Assembly: GCA_035517495.1 (NCBI GenBank)
Contig: DATIYT010000047.1
Coordinates: 145,834-209,833 of the forward strand
Origin: DASZHJ01 sp035517495
GTDB lineage: Bacteria; Pseudomonadota; Alphaproteobacteria; ATCC43930; CGMCC-115725
Direction: 5' to 3'
Length of the DNA stretch: 64,000 bases
The notes under the pieces are model-generated. The model ran no database searches. It worked only from the letters and a program-made list of their open reading frames with translations, and was not told the origin of the DNA. Both the position numbers and the translations under genes were made by a program. Position 1 is the stretch's first letter, and every line of letters starts with the position of its first letter. This document shows positions 17,592 through 25,050 of the stretch, piece after piece.

Positions 17592-18539
17592 ATGGCGCAC
17601 TATCTGAACCTCGCCGCCGGGCAATTGGGCCCCATTGCCCGCGACGAGCCGCGGCGTTCGGTCGTGCAGCGCATGATTGCATTGCTGCATGAAGCCAAGG
17701 CGCGCGACTGCAGCTTCGTGGTATTTCCGGAAATGGCGCTGACCACATTTTTCCCGCGTTGGTACATAACCGATTGGGCCGAGGTCGATCGCTTCTTCGA
17801 GACCGCGATGCCGGGAGCGGAGACTCTACCGCTCTTCGACGAGGCCGCACGCCTCGGGATCGGTTTCTATCTCGGCTACTGCGAGCTCACCCAGGAACAC
17901 GGACAAACGCACCGCTACAACAGCGCGGTACTGGTGGAGCGCGACGGCCGCGTTGTCGCGAAGTACCGGAAGGTCCACGTACCCGGCAGCGCGGTCAATG
18001 ACCCGACCATGCCGTTCCAGCATCTCGAGAAGCTCTACTTCGAGGATGGAAATCTCGGCTTTGATGTCTGGGATGCCTTCGGCTGCAAGGTCGGTATGGC
18101 GATTTGCAACGACCGCCGTTGGCCTGAGACTTATCGGGTCATGGCGCTCAAGGGAGCAGACCTCGTCGTTCTCGGTTACAACACGCCGTCTCAACTCCCC
18201 GACTGGCCCGACCAGAATGCGCATCGCGCGTTCCATCATCTGCTTTGCATGCAGGCGGCGGCCTATCAGAATGGAATATGGATCGTCGCAACCGCCAAGG
18301 CCGGACGCGAGGAGGGCGTCGATATGCTGGCCCATAGCTGCGTCATCGCTCCATCGGGCGATGTCGTGGCGCTGTCGCGGAGCTCTGGAGACGAGATCGT
18401 CGCGTACCGATGCGATCTCGATCTTTCTCCATACTACAAAAGCTTTTTCGATTTTGAACGCAACCGGCGACCCGAGCATTATGGGATCATCGTTGATGCT
18501 GGTCGCGGCAATTCTCCGGGTGGAACGCGCCGCGTGTAG
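17592..18539 (+). CDS. N-carbamoyl-D-amino-acid hydrolase (D-carbamoylase)
   Basis: A 315-residue nitrilase-superfamily amidase that cleaves N-carbamoyl-D-amino acids to D-amino acid, CO2 and ammonia. It matches the Agrobacterium D-carbamoylase closely: FPEMALTTFFPRW, KYRKVHVPG, MAICNDRRWPETYRVM, GYNTP, RAFHHLLCMQAAAYQNG and RPEHYG. The catalytic triad falls at exactly the same numbers as in the Agrobacterium enzyme: Glu47, Lys127 and Cys172. The protein is about ten residues longer at the C-terminus. AGGGAGG precedes the ATG by about six bases, and the gene follows the flavoprotein stop by 18 bases. This is the most specific functional assignment in the window. Confidence 0.95.
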   Translation: MAHYLNLAAGQLGPIARDEPRRSVVQRMIALLHEAKARDCSFVVFPEMALTTFFPRWYITDWAEVDRFFETAMPGAETLPLFDEAARLGIGFYLGYCELTQEHGQTHRYNSAVLVERDGRVVAKYRKVHVPGSAVNDPTMPFQHLEKLYFEDGNLGFDVWDAFGCKVGMAICNDRRWPETYRVMALKGADLVVLGYNTPSQLPDWPDQNAHRAFHHLLCMQAAAYQNGIWIVATAKAGREEGVDMLAHSCVIAPSGDVVALSRSSGDEIVAYRCDLDLSPYYKSFFDFERNRRPEHYGIIVDAGRGNSPGGTRRV

Positions 18540-18668
18540 ACTGTGCTCATCGCTTTTATTAGTATCGTCTCGGGAGACACCAATAGATAACCACAGAGCG
18601 TCGCCAATCCGCCGCTCCTGAAGCCCTCGTCCGGTGCGAGCGTGCTGGCAGACGAACGGGAGGCAGAC

Positions 18669-20342
18669 ATGTCGAGTGATCGCGAACACGTCTTTATTCC
18701 GAAATTGCGCGAATATTTGGCAGCCGGCCGCATCGACCGGCGAGAGTTCCTGCGAACCGCCACGCTGCTGGGGCTATCGGCGAGCACGGCCTATGCCTTC
18801 GCCGGCGCCGTCGATCCGCGCGCGGCGTTTGCGCAGGCCGCCCTGCCGAAGGGCGGCCGCATTCGCATCGGCATGCGGGTGCACGAGATAAAAGACCCCA
18901 TGACCATTTCCTGGACCGAAGCCAGCAATCTCGTGCGCCAGGTTTGCGAGTATCTGACCCGAACCGACCAGGACAACATCACGCATCCGCTGCTGCTCGA
19001 ACGCTGGGAAGCGAGTCCCGACTTAAAGACCTGGACACTCTATGTTCGCAAGGAAGCCAAGTGGCGGAGCGGAAAACCTTTCCTCGCCGATGACGTGGTC
19101 TGGAACATCACGCGGGCACTCGACCCGAAGACGGGGTCGTCGGTCCTGGGCTTGATGAAGGGTTACATGCTCGCGGAGTACGACACCGGCGAGAAAGACG
19201 CGGCCGGCAAACCCAAGATGTCGACGCGTCTCTGGGATGCGAACGCGATCCAGAAGATCGACGATCACACCGTGCGCTTGAACTGCAAGGAGGCGCAGTT
19301 GGCGGTGCCCGAGCATCTCTTCCACTATCCCTTCTACATGCTCGATCCCGAGCAGAACGGCGCGTTCAGCGAGAAAGTGAATGGCACCGGTCCCTTCCAA
19401 TTGATCAGCTATCAGGCGGGCCAGCGCGCGGTGCTGAACGCCCGCAAAGATTATTGGGGCACTCCGGCGAACATCGATACGCTCGAATTCATCGATCTCG
19501 GCAACGATACCGCGGCACCGGTGGCGGCGCTCGCCTCGAAGCAGGTCGACGGGCTCTACGAGGTCGACTTCGCGCAGCTCGACGCCGTGAAGGCGCTGCC
19601 GGACGTCCAGCTCTATCCGATCACGACGGCCCAGACCGGCGTCGCGCGAGGAAAATACAATGAGAAGCCCTTCAACGACGTGCGAGTGCGGCAGGCGCTG
19701 AAGTTGGCCGTGGACCAGCAGAAAGTCATCGACGTGGTTTTCCGCGGCATTGGCGGCATCGGCGAGCATCATCACGTGGCGCCGGTTCATCCTGAATATG
19801 CGAAATTGCCGATGGTGAAACCAGACCCCGAGAAGGCCAAGCAACTGCTGGCTGAAGCGGGATATCCCGAGGGGCTCGACGTAGAAGTTGTCTGCAAGAA
19901 CCAACCGGCGTGGGAATCGGCAGTCACGACTGTGATGGCGGAGATGTGGAAGGCCGTTGGATTCAAGGTGAAGATCAACGTGATGCCCGCGGATAGCTAT
20001 TGGCCCATATGGACGAAAGCGCCATTCAGCTTCACGAGCTGGGCCCACCGACCGCTCGGCGTGATGACCTATAGCCTCGCCTATCGCACCGGCGTCCCGT
20101 GGAACGAATCGAGCTACTCGAATCCTGAATTTGATAAGTTACTCACTCAGGCCGAGGGGACGCTCGACGTCGACAAACGCCGCGTCGTCATGGCCAAGCT
20201 GGAGAAGATTCTCCAGGACGACGGCCCGATCGTGCAGCCGCTCTGGCGCGTGATCCAGACGGGTTACGACAAGCGCGTGAAGGGCTTTCGGATGCATCCG
20301 ACGCAGTACATCTTCGCCGAACAACTGGCGATCGAGAGCTAG
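18669..20342 (+). CDS. ABC transporter substrate-binding protein (SBP_bac_5, peptide/nickel class)
   Basis: A 557-residue periplasmic solute receptor. The start at 18669 follows GGGAGG. Residues 22-50 look like a Tat signal: DRREFLRTATLLGLSAS with a hydrophobic core and cleavage near AFAQA. The family core is clear: TWTLYVRKEAKWRSGKPFLADDVVWN (here split by me at 20 residues: KEAKWRSGKPFLADDVVW), NGTGPFQL and RVRQALKLAVDQQKVI. These receptors bind di- and oligopeptides, opines or other amides. Two permeases and a fused ATPase follow, giving a complete importer. Position directly after the carbamoylase suggests uptake of N-carbamoyl, N-acyl or cyclic amides. Folding before export, as Tat implies, is unusual for this class but occurs. 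Confidence 0.9.
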   Translation: MSSDREHVFIPKLREYLAAGRIDRREFLRTATLLGLSASTAYAFAGAVDPRAAFAQAALPKGGRIRIGMRVHEIKDPMTISWTEASNLVRQVCEYLTRTDQDNITHPLLLERWEASPDLKTWTLYVRKEAKWRSGKPFLADDVVWNITRALDPKTGSSVLGLMKGYMLAEYDTGEKDAAGKPKMSTRLWDANAIQKIDDHTVRLNCKEAQLAVPEHLFHYPFYMLDPEQNGAFSEKVNGTGPFQLISYQAGQRAVLNARKDYWGTPANIDTLEFIDLGNDTAAPVAALASKQVDGLYEVDFAQLDAVKALPDVQLYPITTAQTGVARGKYNEKPFNDVRVRQALKLAVDQQKVIDVVFRGIGGIGEHHHVAPVHPEYAKLPMVKPDPEKAKQLLAEAGYPEGLDVEVVCKNQPAWESAVTTVMAEMWKAVGFKVKINVMPADSYWPIWTKAPFSFTSWAHRPLGVMTYSLAYRTGVPWNESSYSNPEFDKLLTQAEGTLDVDKRRVVMAKLEKILQDDGPIVQPLWRVIQTGYDKRVKGFRMHPTQYIFAEQLAIES

Positions 20343-20425
20343 CCGGCGTCAAGGCAAGGTCCTCGCGACATCGAAACGACGTCGGAAGGCCGAATTTTGG
20401 TATCCGTCAGTGAAAGATCGGCCGG

Positions 20426-21358
20426 ATGCTTAAGCTGATCGGGCGGCGCGTCGTCTATATGGCCGCGACCATGCTTGCCGCATCGGTGCTTCTGTTCCTC
20501 CTGTTCGAGCTCTCGCCACAGGAAGTGGTGGTGAACGCGCTGGGCCCTTACGCGACGCCCGAGCAGCAGCAGGCGTGGCTGCTTGCTAATGGATACGATC
20601 GGCCGGCTCTAATCCGCTATTTGGACTGGCTCGGTCGCTTCGTGATCGGCGACTGGGGCATGTCGCGCGTACTCGCGGCTCCCGTCGCGACATTGGTTTG
20701 GACGCACCTTGCAAACACCGCGATATTGGCGTTCTGGTTTTTCGTCTTCCTTGTGCCGCTCTCGCTCGGGCTCGGGGTCATCGCCGGCATGCGGGAAGGC
20801 TCGCTGCCCGATCGCATCATCTCGACTGCCTGCGTCATCGGTGCGTCGGTTCCACCATTCGCCAGCACCGTTCTGGTTTCGGCGGTCTTCGTCTTCGGTT
20901 TGCACTGGTTGCCCGGCACCAGCAGCATGATCGACGGATTCTCCTATCGCGAACTCGTCATGCCCGTGATGGTGCTCGTGCTCTACGATTTCGGCTACGT
21001 CGCGCGCATTACGCGCGCGGCGATGTCGGAAGTTATGACGACCGCCTATATGCGAACCGCCTTGCTGAAGGGGCTTCCGCGAGGGCGCGTCATCATCCGA
21101 CATGCCCTGCGCAATGCGTTGATTGCGCCCTTCACCGTGCTGATGCTGCACGTGAACTGGCTCATCGCGGGGGTCATCGTCGTTGAGTTCTTTTTCGCCT
21201 ACAAGGGTTTCGGCTCGCTCATCTTGGAAGCTTCCCTGGGTCACGATCTGTTTCTGCTGGAAGCCTGCACGATGGTGACGGTCGTAATCGCAGTCGCGAC
21301 GCAAACCATCGCGGACGTCGCTTACGTCTACCTGAACCCGCGGATTCGGTTTCGATGA
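20426..21358 (+). CDS. ABC transporter permease, DppB/OppB type
   Basis: A 310-residue inner-membrane permease with about six helices. It starts with MLKLIGRRVVYMAATMLAAS, the usual first helix of DppB-like subunits, followed by a periplasmic loop. The cytoplasmic EAA-type coupling loop lies at AYMRTALLKGLPRGRVIIRHALRN (position about 210-235), with the G-x-x-x-x-x-x-hydrophobic pattern that contacts the ATPase. It follows the receptor gene by 83 bases and overlaps the second permease gene by ATGA. Together they form the channel of the importer. Confidence 0.9.
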   Translation: MLKLIGRRVVYMAATMLAASVLLFLLFELSPQEVVVNALGPYATPEQQQAWLLANGYDRPALIRYLDWLGRFVIGDWGMSRVLAAPVATLVWTHLANTAILAFWFFVFLVPLSLGLGVIAGMREGSLPDRIISTACVIGASVPPFASTVLVSAVFVFGLHWLPGTSSMIDGFSYRELVMPVMVLVLYDFGYVARITRAAMSEVMTTAYMRTALLKGLPRGRVIIRHALRNALIAPFTVLMLHVNWLIAGVIVVEFFFAYKGFGSLILEASLGHDLFLLEACTMVTVVIAVATQTIADVAYVYLNPRIRFR

Positions 21359-22239
21359 CCGACACGCCCGCCGTCCCCGTGCCGAGGACGCCGATTCGGC
21401 GCGTCCTCGGCGTCTTGGCGCGCTTGGGCGGCAGCCGCGTCGGCACGCTGGGCGCGGTGATCATTCTGTTCTGGATCGCGGTTGCGCTCGCGGCGCCGCT
21501 GATTGCCCCCTTTCCGCCCAACCAGCCGCTGCAGCCGATGGCATCCCCGGGCACGCACGCCGTGAACGGCGCAGGCATCTTCTGGCTTGGGACCGACCAT
21601 CTCGGCCGTGACGTGCTATCGCGGATCATCTGGGGCGCGCGAACCGTCCTGCTGATTGCGCCGCTCGCGACGCTTTCGGCCTTCGTCGTGGGAATCGCCA
21701 CCGGGCTTGTCGCGGGATTTGAGCTCGGCTGGCTTGATGAGTTGCTGTCGCGAGCGACCGACCTCGTTCTCGCATTTCCGGCGCTGGTGCTCTATATCGT
21801 CATCGTCTCCAAATTCGGCTCGTCCAGCTTGAACATCGTGCTCGCCGTGACGCTGGCATCAAGTCCCGCGGTCATGCGACTGACGCGCGGCTTGGTTCTG
21901 GACTTGCGCAATCGCGCCTACGTCGCCGCGGCGCAACTTCGCGGCGAGCCGCTCTGGTACATCACGCTGGTCGAAATTCTTCCGAATGCGCGAGGCCCGC
22001 TGATCGTGGATGCGTGCCTGCGGCTCGGTTACGTGACCATCACGATCGGCACGCTTGGCTTCCTAGGGCTCGGGTTGCCCCCACCCGATCCCGACTGGGG
22101 CGGCATGATCAACGAGAGTCGGCAATATGCATTGATCTTCCCGCACATGGTCTTGTTTCCCTGCATTGCCGTGTCGACGCTCGTGCTTGGGTTCAACCTG
22201 CTCGCGGATGGAATCCGCGAACTCTCCCAGCAAGACTGA
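21355..22239 (+). CDS. ABC transporter permease, DppC/OppC type
   Basis: A 294-residue second permease subunit. It begins with a cytoplasmic stretch and one helix (VGTLGAVIILFWIAVALAAP), then the conserved HLGRDVLSRIIWGARTVLL motif that marks DppC-type proteins, and the EAA loop AYVAAAQLRGEPLWYITLVE before PNARGPLIV. The C-terminus has FLGLGLPPPDPDWGGMI, another family block. The start overlaps the previous stop by four bases, and one base separates its stop from the ATPase start, so all importer genes are on one transcript and probably translationally coupled. Confidence 0.9.
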   Translation: MTDTPAVPVPRTPIRRVLGVLARLGGSRVGTLGAVIILFWIAVALAAPLIAPFPPNQPLQPMASPGTHAVNGAGIFWLGTDHLGRDVLSRIIWGARTVLLIAPLATLSAFVVGIATGLVAGFELGWLDELLSRATDLVLAFPALVLYIVIVSKFGSSSLNIVLAVTLASSPAVMRLTRGLVLDLRNRAYVAAAQLRGEPLWYITLVEILPNARGPLIVDACLRLGYVTITIGTLGFLGLGLPPPDPDWGGMINESRQYALIFPHMVLFPCIAVSTLVLGFNLLADGIRELSQQD

Positions 22240-22240
22240 A

Positions 22241-24316
22241 ATGAGCGGAGCGGACCCGCTGCTCGAGCTTAAGGACGTCTCGATCTCCTACTTCACTCGC
22301 GCGGGCGAAATTCCCGCGGTGACGGGTGTGTCGCTCAGCCTTCCGCCGGAGGGGTCGCTTGGACTTGTCGGCGAATCCGGCTGCGGCAAGTCGACTTTGG
22401 CGATGGCGATATTGCGTCATTTCTCCGGGCGTGGCCGCCTGGTCGGGGGCGCCATACACTTTGACGGTCGCGATATCGCCGAACTGAGTCCGGAGGAGCT
22501 ACGTCAACTTCGCGGCGGCGAGATCGGGATCGTTTACCAGGAGGCGATGTCGGCGCTCAACCCAAGTTTGAGGGTCGGCGAGCAGCTCGCGGAAGTCGCA
22601 GTCTCTCACAACGAAGCGAGCTGGTCCGCGGCGCACCGCCGGTCGGTGGAAATTCTCAACGCCGTGAAATTCCCTGATCCTGATCGCATCATGCGAGCTT
22701 ATCCGCACCAACTCTCGGGGGGACAACAACAGCGCGTCGTGATTGCGATGGCGTTGCTCCCGCGGCCGAAATTGCTGTTACTGGACGAGCCCACGACCAG
22801 CCTCGACGTCACCGTCGAGGCCGGGATTATTGATTTCATCGGCACGCTTCGGAAGGATTTCGGCACGGCGCTGCTGTTCATCTCTCACAATCTTGGGCTG
22901 GTGGCGCAGGTTTGCGAGCGCGTCGCGGTCATGTATTCGGGCGAGTTGGCGGAGGAAGGCGCGGTTCGCGAGGTTTTTGCGGCGCCTCGCCACCCCTACA
23001 CGCGCGGGCTCATCCGTTGCATGCCGCAGCCGCACGTCGATCGCGCTCACACCAAGCTTCGCCCGATTCCCGGACAAATGAACCCTCCGGGCGAGCGGCC
23101 AGCGGGTTGCGTCTTCGGGCCGCGCTGCGCGCATTTTGAGCGGCATCGCTGCGGTCATGATCCCATTGCTCTCGTCGAAACGACGAATGGATCCATTCGT
23201 CGCGTGCGCTGCGTCCGCTGGCGGGAGATCGGTTCCGAAGCGCCGGCGGATCCCATACCCGATCGGCCGGAGCGCACCGAGGAAATGGCGTTGATCGTCG
23301 CCGATCTCGACAAGTTTTATCAGATAGAAGAGCCGGGATTGCTTCGGCGTCTTGCCGGAGCACGCAGACAGCAAATCAAGGCCAACCAGAATCTGAACTT
23401 CCGTATTCGCCGCGGACAGACAGTTGCCATCGTTGGCGAATCCGGCTGCGGAAAATCGACCTTTGCCAAGGTGCTGATGGGATTGGAGCGCGCGACGGCA
23501 GGGGCAATACGGTTTGGCGAGGTCGATCTGGCTCGACTGCCCGTGGAGCGCCGGCCACGCGAGGTGCTGCGCGCGCTTCAAATGGTATTTCAAAACCCCG
23601 ACGAGACCCTAAACCCGAGTTTCACGGTGGGTGGCCAGATCGCGCGGGCGGTGCGCAGGCTCGGCGCCGCTCGGGGGCGCGGTCGAATTTCGGCTCGCGT
23701 GCGCGAGCTGCTCGAGCTCACCAGGCTGCCGGCGGATTTCGCCGCGCGGTGGCCGCGGCAGCTTTCGGGTGGCCAGAAGCAGCGGGTTGGAATTGCCCGA
23801 GCCTTCGCGGGATCGCCGGCCCTGGTGGTTGCGGACGAGCCGGTATCCGCGCTCGATGTGTCGGTACAGGCGGCGATCACGGAACTTTTGCTCGACATTC
23901 AGCGATCGCAAGGAACCACGCTCGTGATCATCAGCCACGATCTCGGCTTCGTGCGCTACATCGCCGATCGCGTCGTGGTGATGTATCTCGGTCAGATCAT
24001 GGAGACGGGCTCGGTCGAGCAGCTCTTCGCACCGCCATACCATCCTTATACCGAGGCGCTCTTTTCCGCGGCGCCGATCGCGGACCCGAGCGTGCGCCGC
24101 AGCCGCATCGTGCTCTCCGGCGAGCTGCCGAGCGCAGTCGATCCGCCACGCGGCTGTCCGTTTCACACACGCTGCCCACGCAAGCTCGGCTCCATCTGCG
24201 AGACCGAAGCGCCGCCTCTGTGGCGTGGGGCCAATGGCCATCGCATTCATTGTCACATACCCTTGGACGAACTAAGTCGGATCGCGCCGGTATTTCAACC
24301 CAATTCCCGCGAGTAA
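22241..24316 (+). CDS. Fused double ABC ATPase of the dipeptide importer (DppD-DppF fusion)
   Basis: A 691-residue protein joining two complete nucleotide-binding domains that are usually separate. Domain 1 has Walker A GESGCGKST at 44-52, signature LSGGQQQRV, Walker B LLLLDEP and the Opp/Dpp C-terminal zinc-like cluster in CVFGPRCAHFERHRC. Domain 2 starts near residue 350, with Walker A GESGCGKST near 399-407, signature LSGGQKQRV, Walker B VADEP and the matching tail CPFHTRCPRKLGSIC. Both catalytic sites look intact. The longer frame from 22166 is rejected because the ATG at 22241 follows the permease stop by one base. Fusion of the two subunits occurs in some proteobacteria (GsiA-like). Confidence 0.92.
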   Translation: MSGADPLLELKDVSISYFTRAGEIPAVTGVSLSLPPEGSLGLVGESGCGKSTLAMAILRHFSGRGRLVGGAIHFDGRDIAELSPEELRQLRGGEIGIVYQEAMSALNPSLRVGEQLAEVAVSHNEASWSAAHRRSVEILNAVKFPDPDRIMRAYPHQLSGGQQQRVVIAMALLPRPKLLLLDEPTTSLDVTVEAGIIDFIGTLRKDFGTALLFISHNLGLVAQVCERVAVMYSGELAEEGAVREVFAAPRHPYTRGLIRCMPQPHVDRAHTKLRPIPGQMNPPGERPAGCVFGPRCAHFERHRCGHDPIALVETTNGSIRRVRCVRWREIGSEAPADPIPDRPERTEEMALIVADLDKFYQIEEPGLLRRLAGARRQQIKANQNLNFRIRRGQTVAIVGESGCGKSTFAKVLMGLERATAGAIRFGEVDLARLPVERRPREVLRALQMVFQNPDETLNPSFTVGGQIARAVRRLGAARGRGRISARVRELLELTRLPADFAARWPRQLSGGQKQRVGIARAFAGSPALVVADEPVSALDVSVQAAITELLLDIQRSQGTTLVIISHDLGFVRYIADRVVVMYLGQIMETGSVEQLFAPPYHPYTEALFSAAPIADPSVRRSRIVLSGELPSAVDPPRGCPFHTRCPRKLGSICETEAPPLWRGANGHRIHCHIPLDELSRIAPVFQPNSRE

Positions 24317-24384
24317 CAGGGCCAAATCGATGGGAATATGATCGTGATCGCTTGATGACAGCCGCCCAGACGAGAGGCACAGGC

Positions 24385-24837
24385 ATGATTAACATCAACG
24401 GCATGGCCCATGTCATTTTGACAGTGAGCCGGTTCGATTTGGCCCGCGCCTTCTACGGCAAGCTGCTGCCAGCCTTCGGCATGAACCCCGTCAGCGACAG
24501 CGACAAGTTCTTCTACTGCGTCGGCGCTCGAACCGCGATTGGCATCGAACCCTGCGATCCCGCACTCGCTGGCGACCGCTTCGTGCAACAGCGTGTCGGC
24601 CTTCACCATCTGTGTCTGCGTGCCCGTTCGCGCGAGGACGTCGATCGATGCGCCGTTCTGCTCAAGGAGATGAAGGCGACAATCGTGCGTGGCCCCATGG
24701 AGGGCACGTGGGCACCCGGCTACTACTACGTGCTGTTTGAGGATCCGGACGGCATCAGGCTGGAAGTGAACTTCGTCCCAGGTGCCGGGCTTCTCGCAGA
24801 CGGTGTTCGCTTCGATCCCGCGACGGATTACGTCTAA
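24385..24837 (+). CDS. VOC-family (glyoxalase/dioxygenase superfamily) protein
   Basis: A 150-residue single-module vicinal oxygen chelate protein. The pattern AHVILTVSRFDLARAFYGK opens the first beta-alpha-beta-beta-beta unit. The second begins LHHLCLRARSREDVD and ends YYVLFEDPDGIRLEVNF, which holds the usual late Glu metal ligand. Candidates for ligands are His in AHVI, His in HHLC and Glu in RLEV. Alternative ATG 24355 would add ten residues but has no ribosome site; GAGAGG lies before 24385. It follows the ABC ATPase by 68 bases on the same strand and may be the last gene of that operon. Substrate unknown. Confidence 0.8.
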   Translation: MININGMAHVILTVSRFDLARAFYGKLLPAFGMNPVSDSDKFFYCVGARTAIGIEPCDPALAGDRFVQQRVGLHHLCLRARSREDVDRCAVLLKEMKATIVRGPMEGTWAPGYYYVLFEDPDGIRLEVNFVPGAGLLADGVRFDPATDYV

Positions 24838-25050
24838 GAGTTCGTCGCGTTTGACCCACCGAGGCATCGCGGGGATCGCTCCCGCAGGTGCGTGGGTGCC
24901 AGCATTCCCTTCAATCACATTGAGCCGTGATTCAATCGGCGCTCGCGGCGCCCTTAACACCGATTGCTGGTTTTGCACCAATACCAAGATCTCCCTATGC
25001 TCGTTACTGAGCCTTGGCTCGGCTCCGTCAAGTAGAAGGAAGCATAAGAC

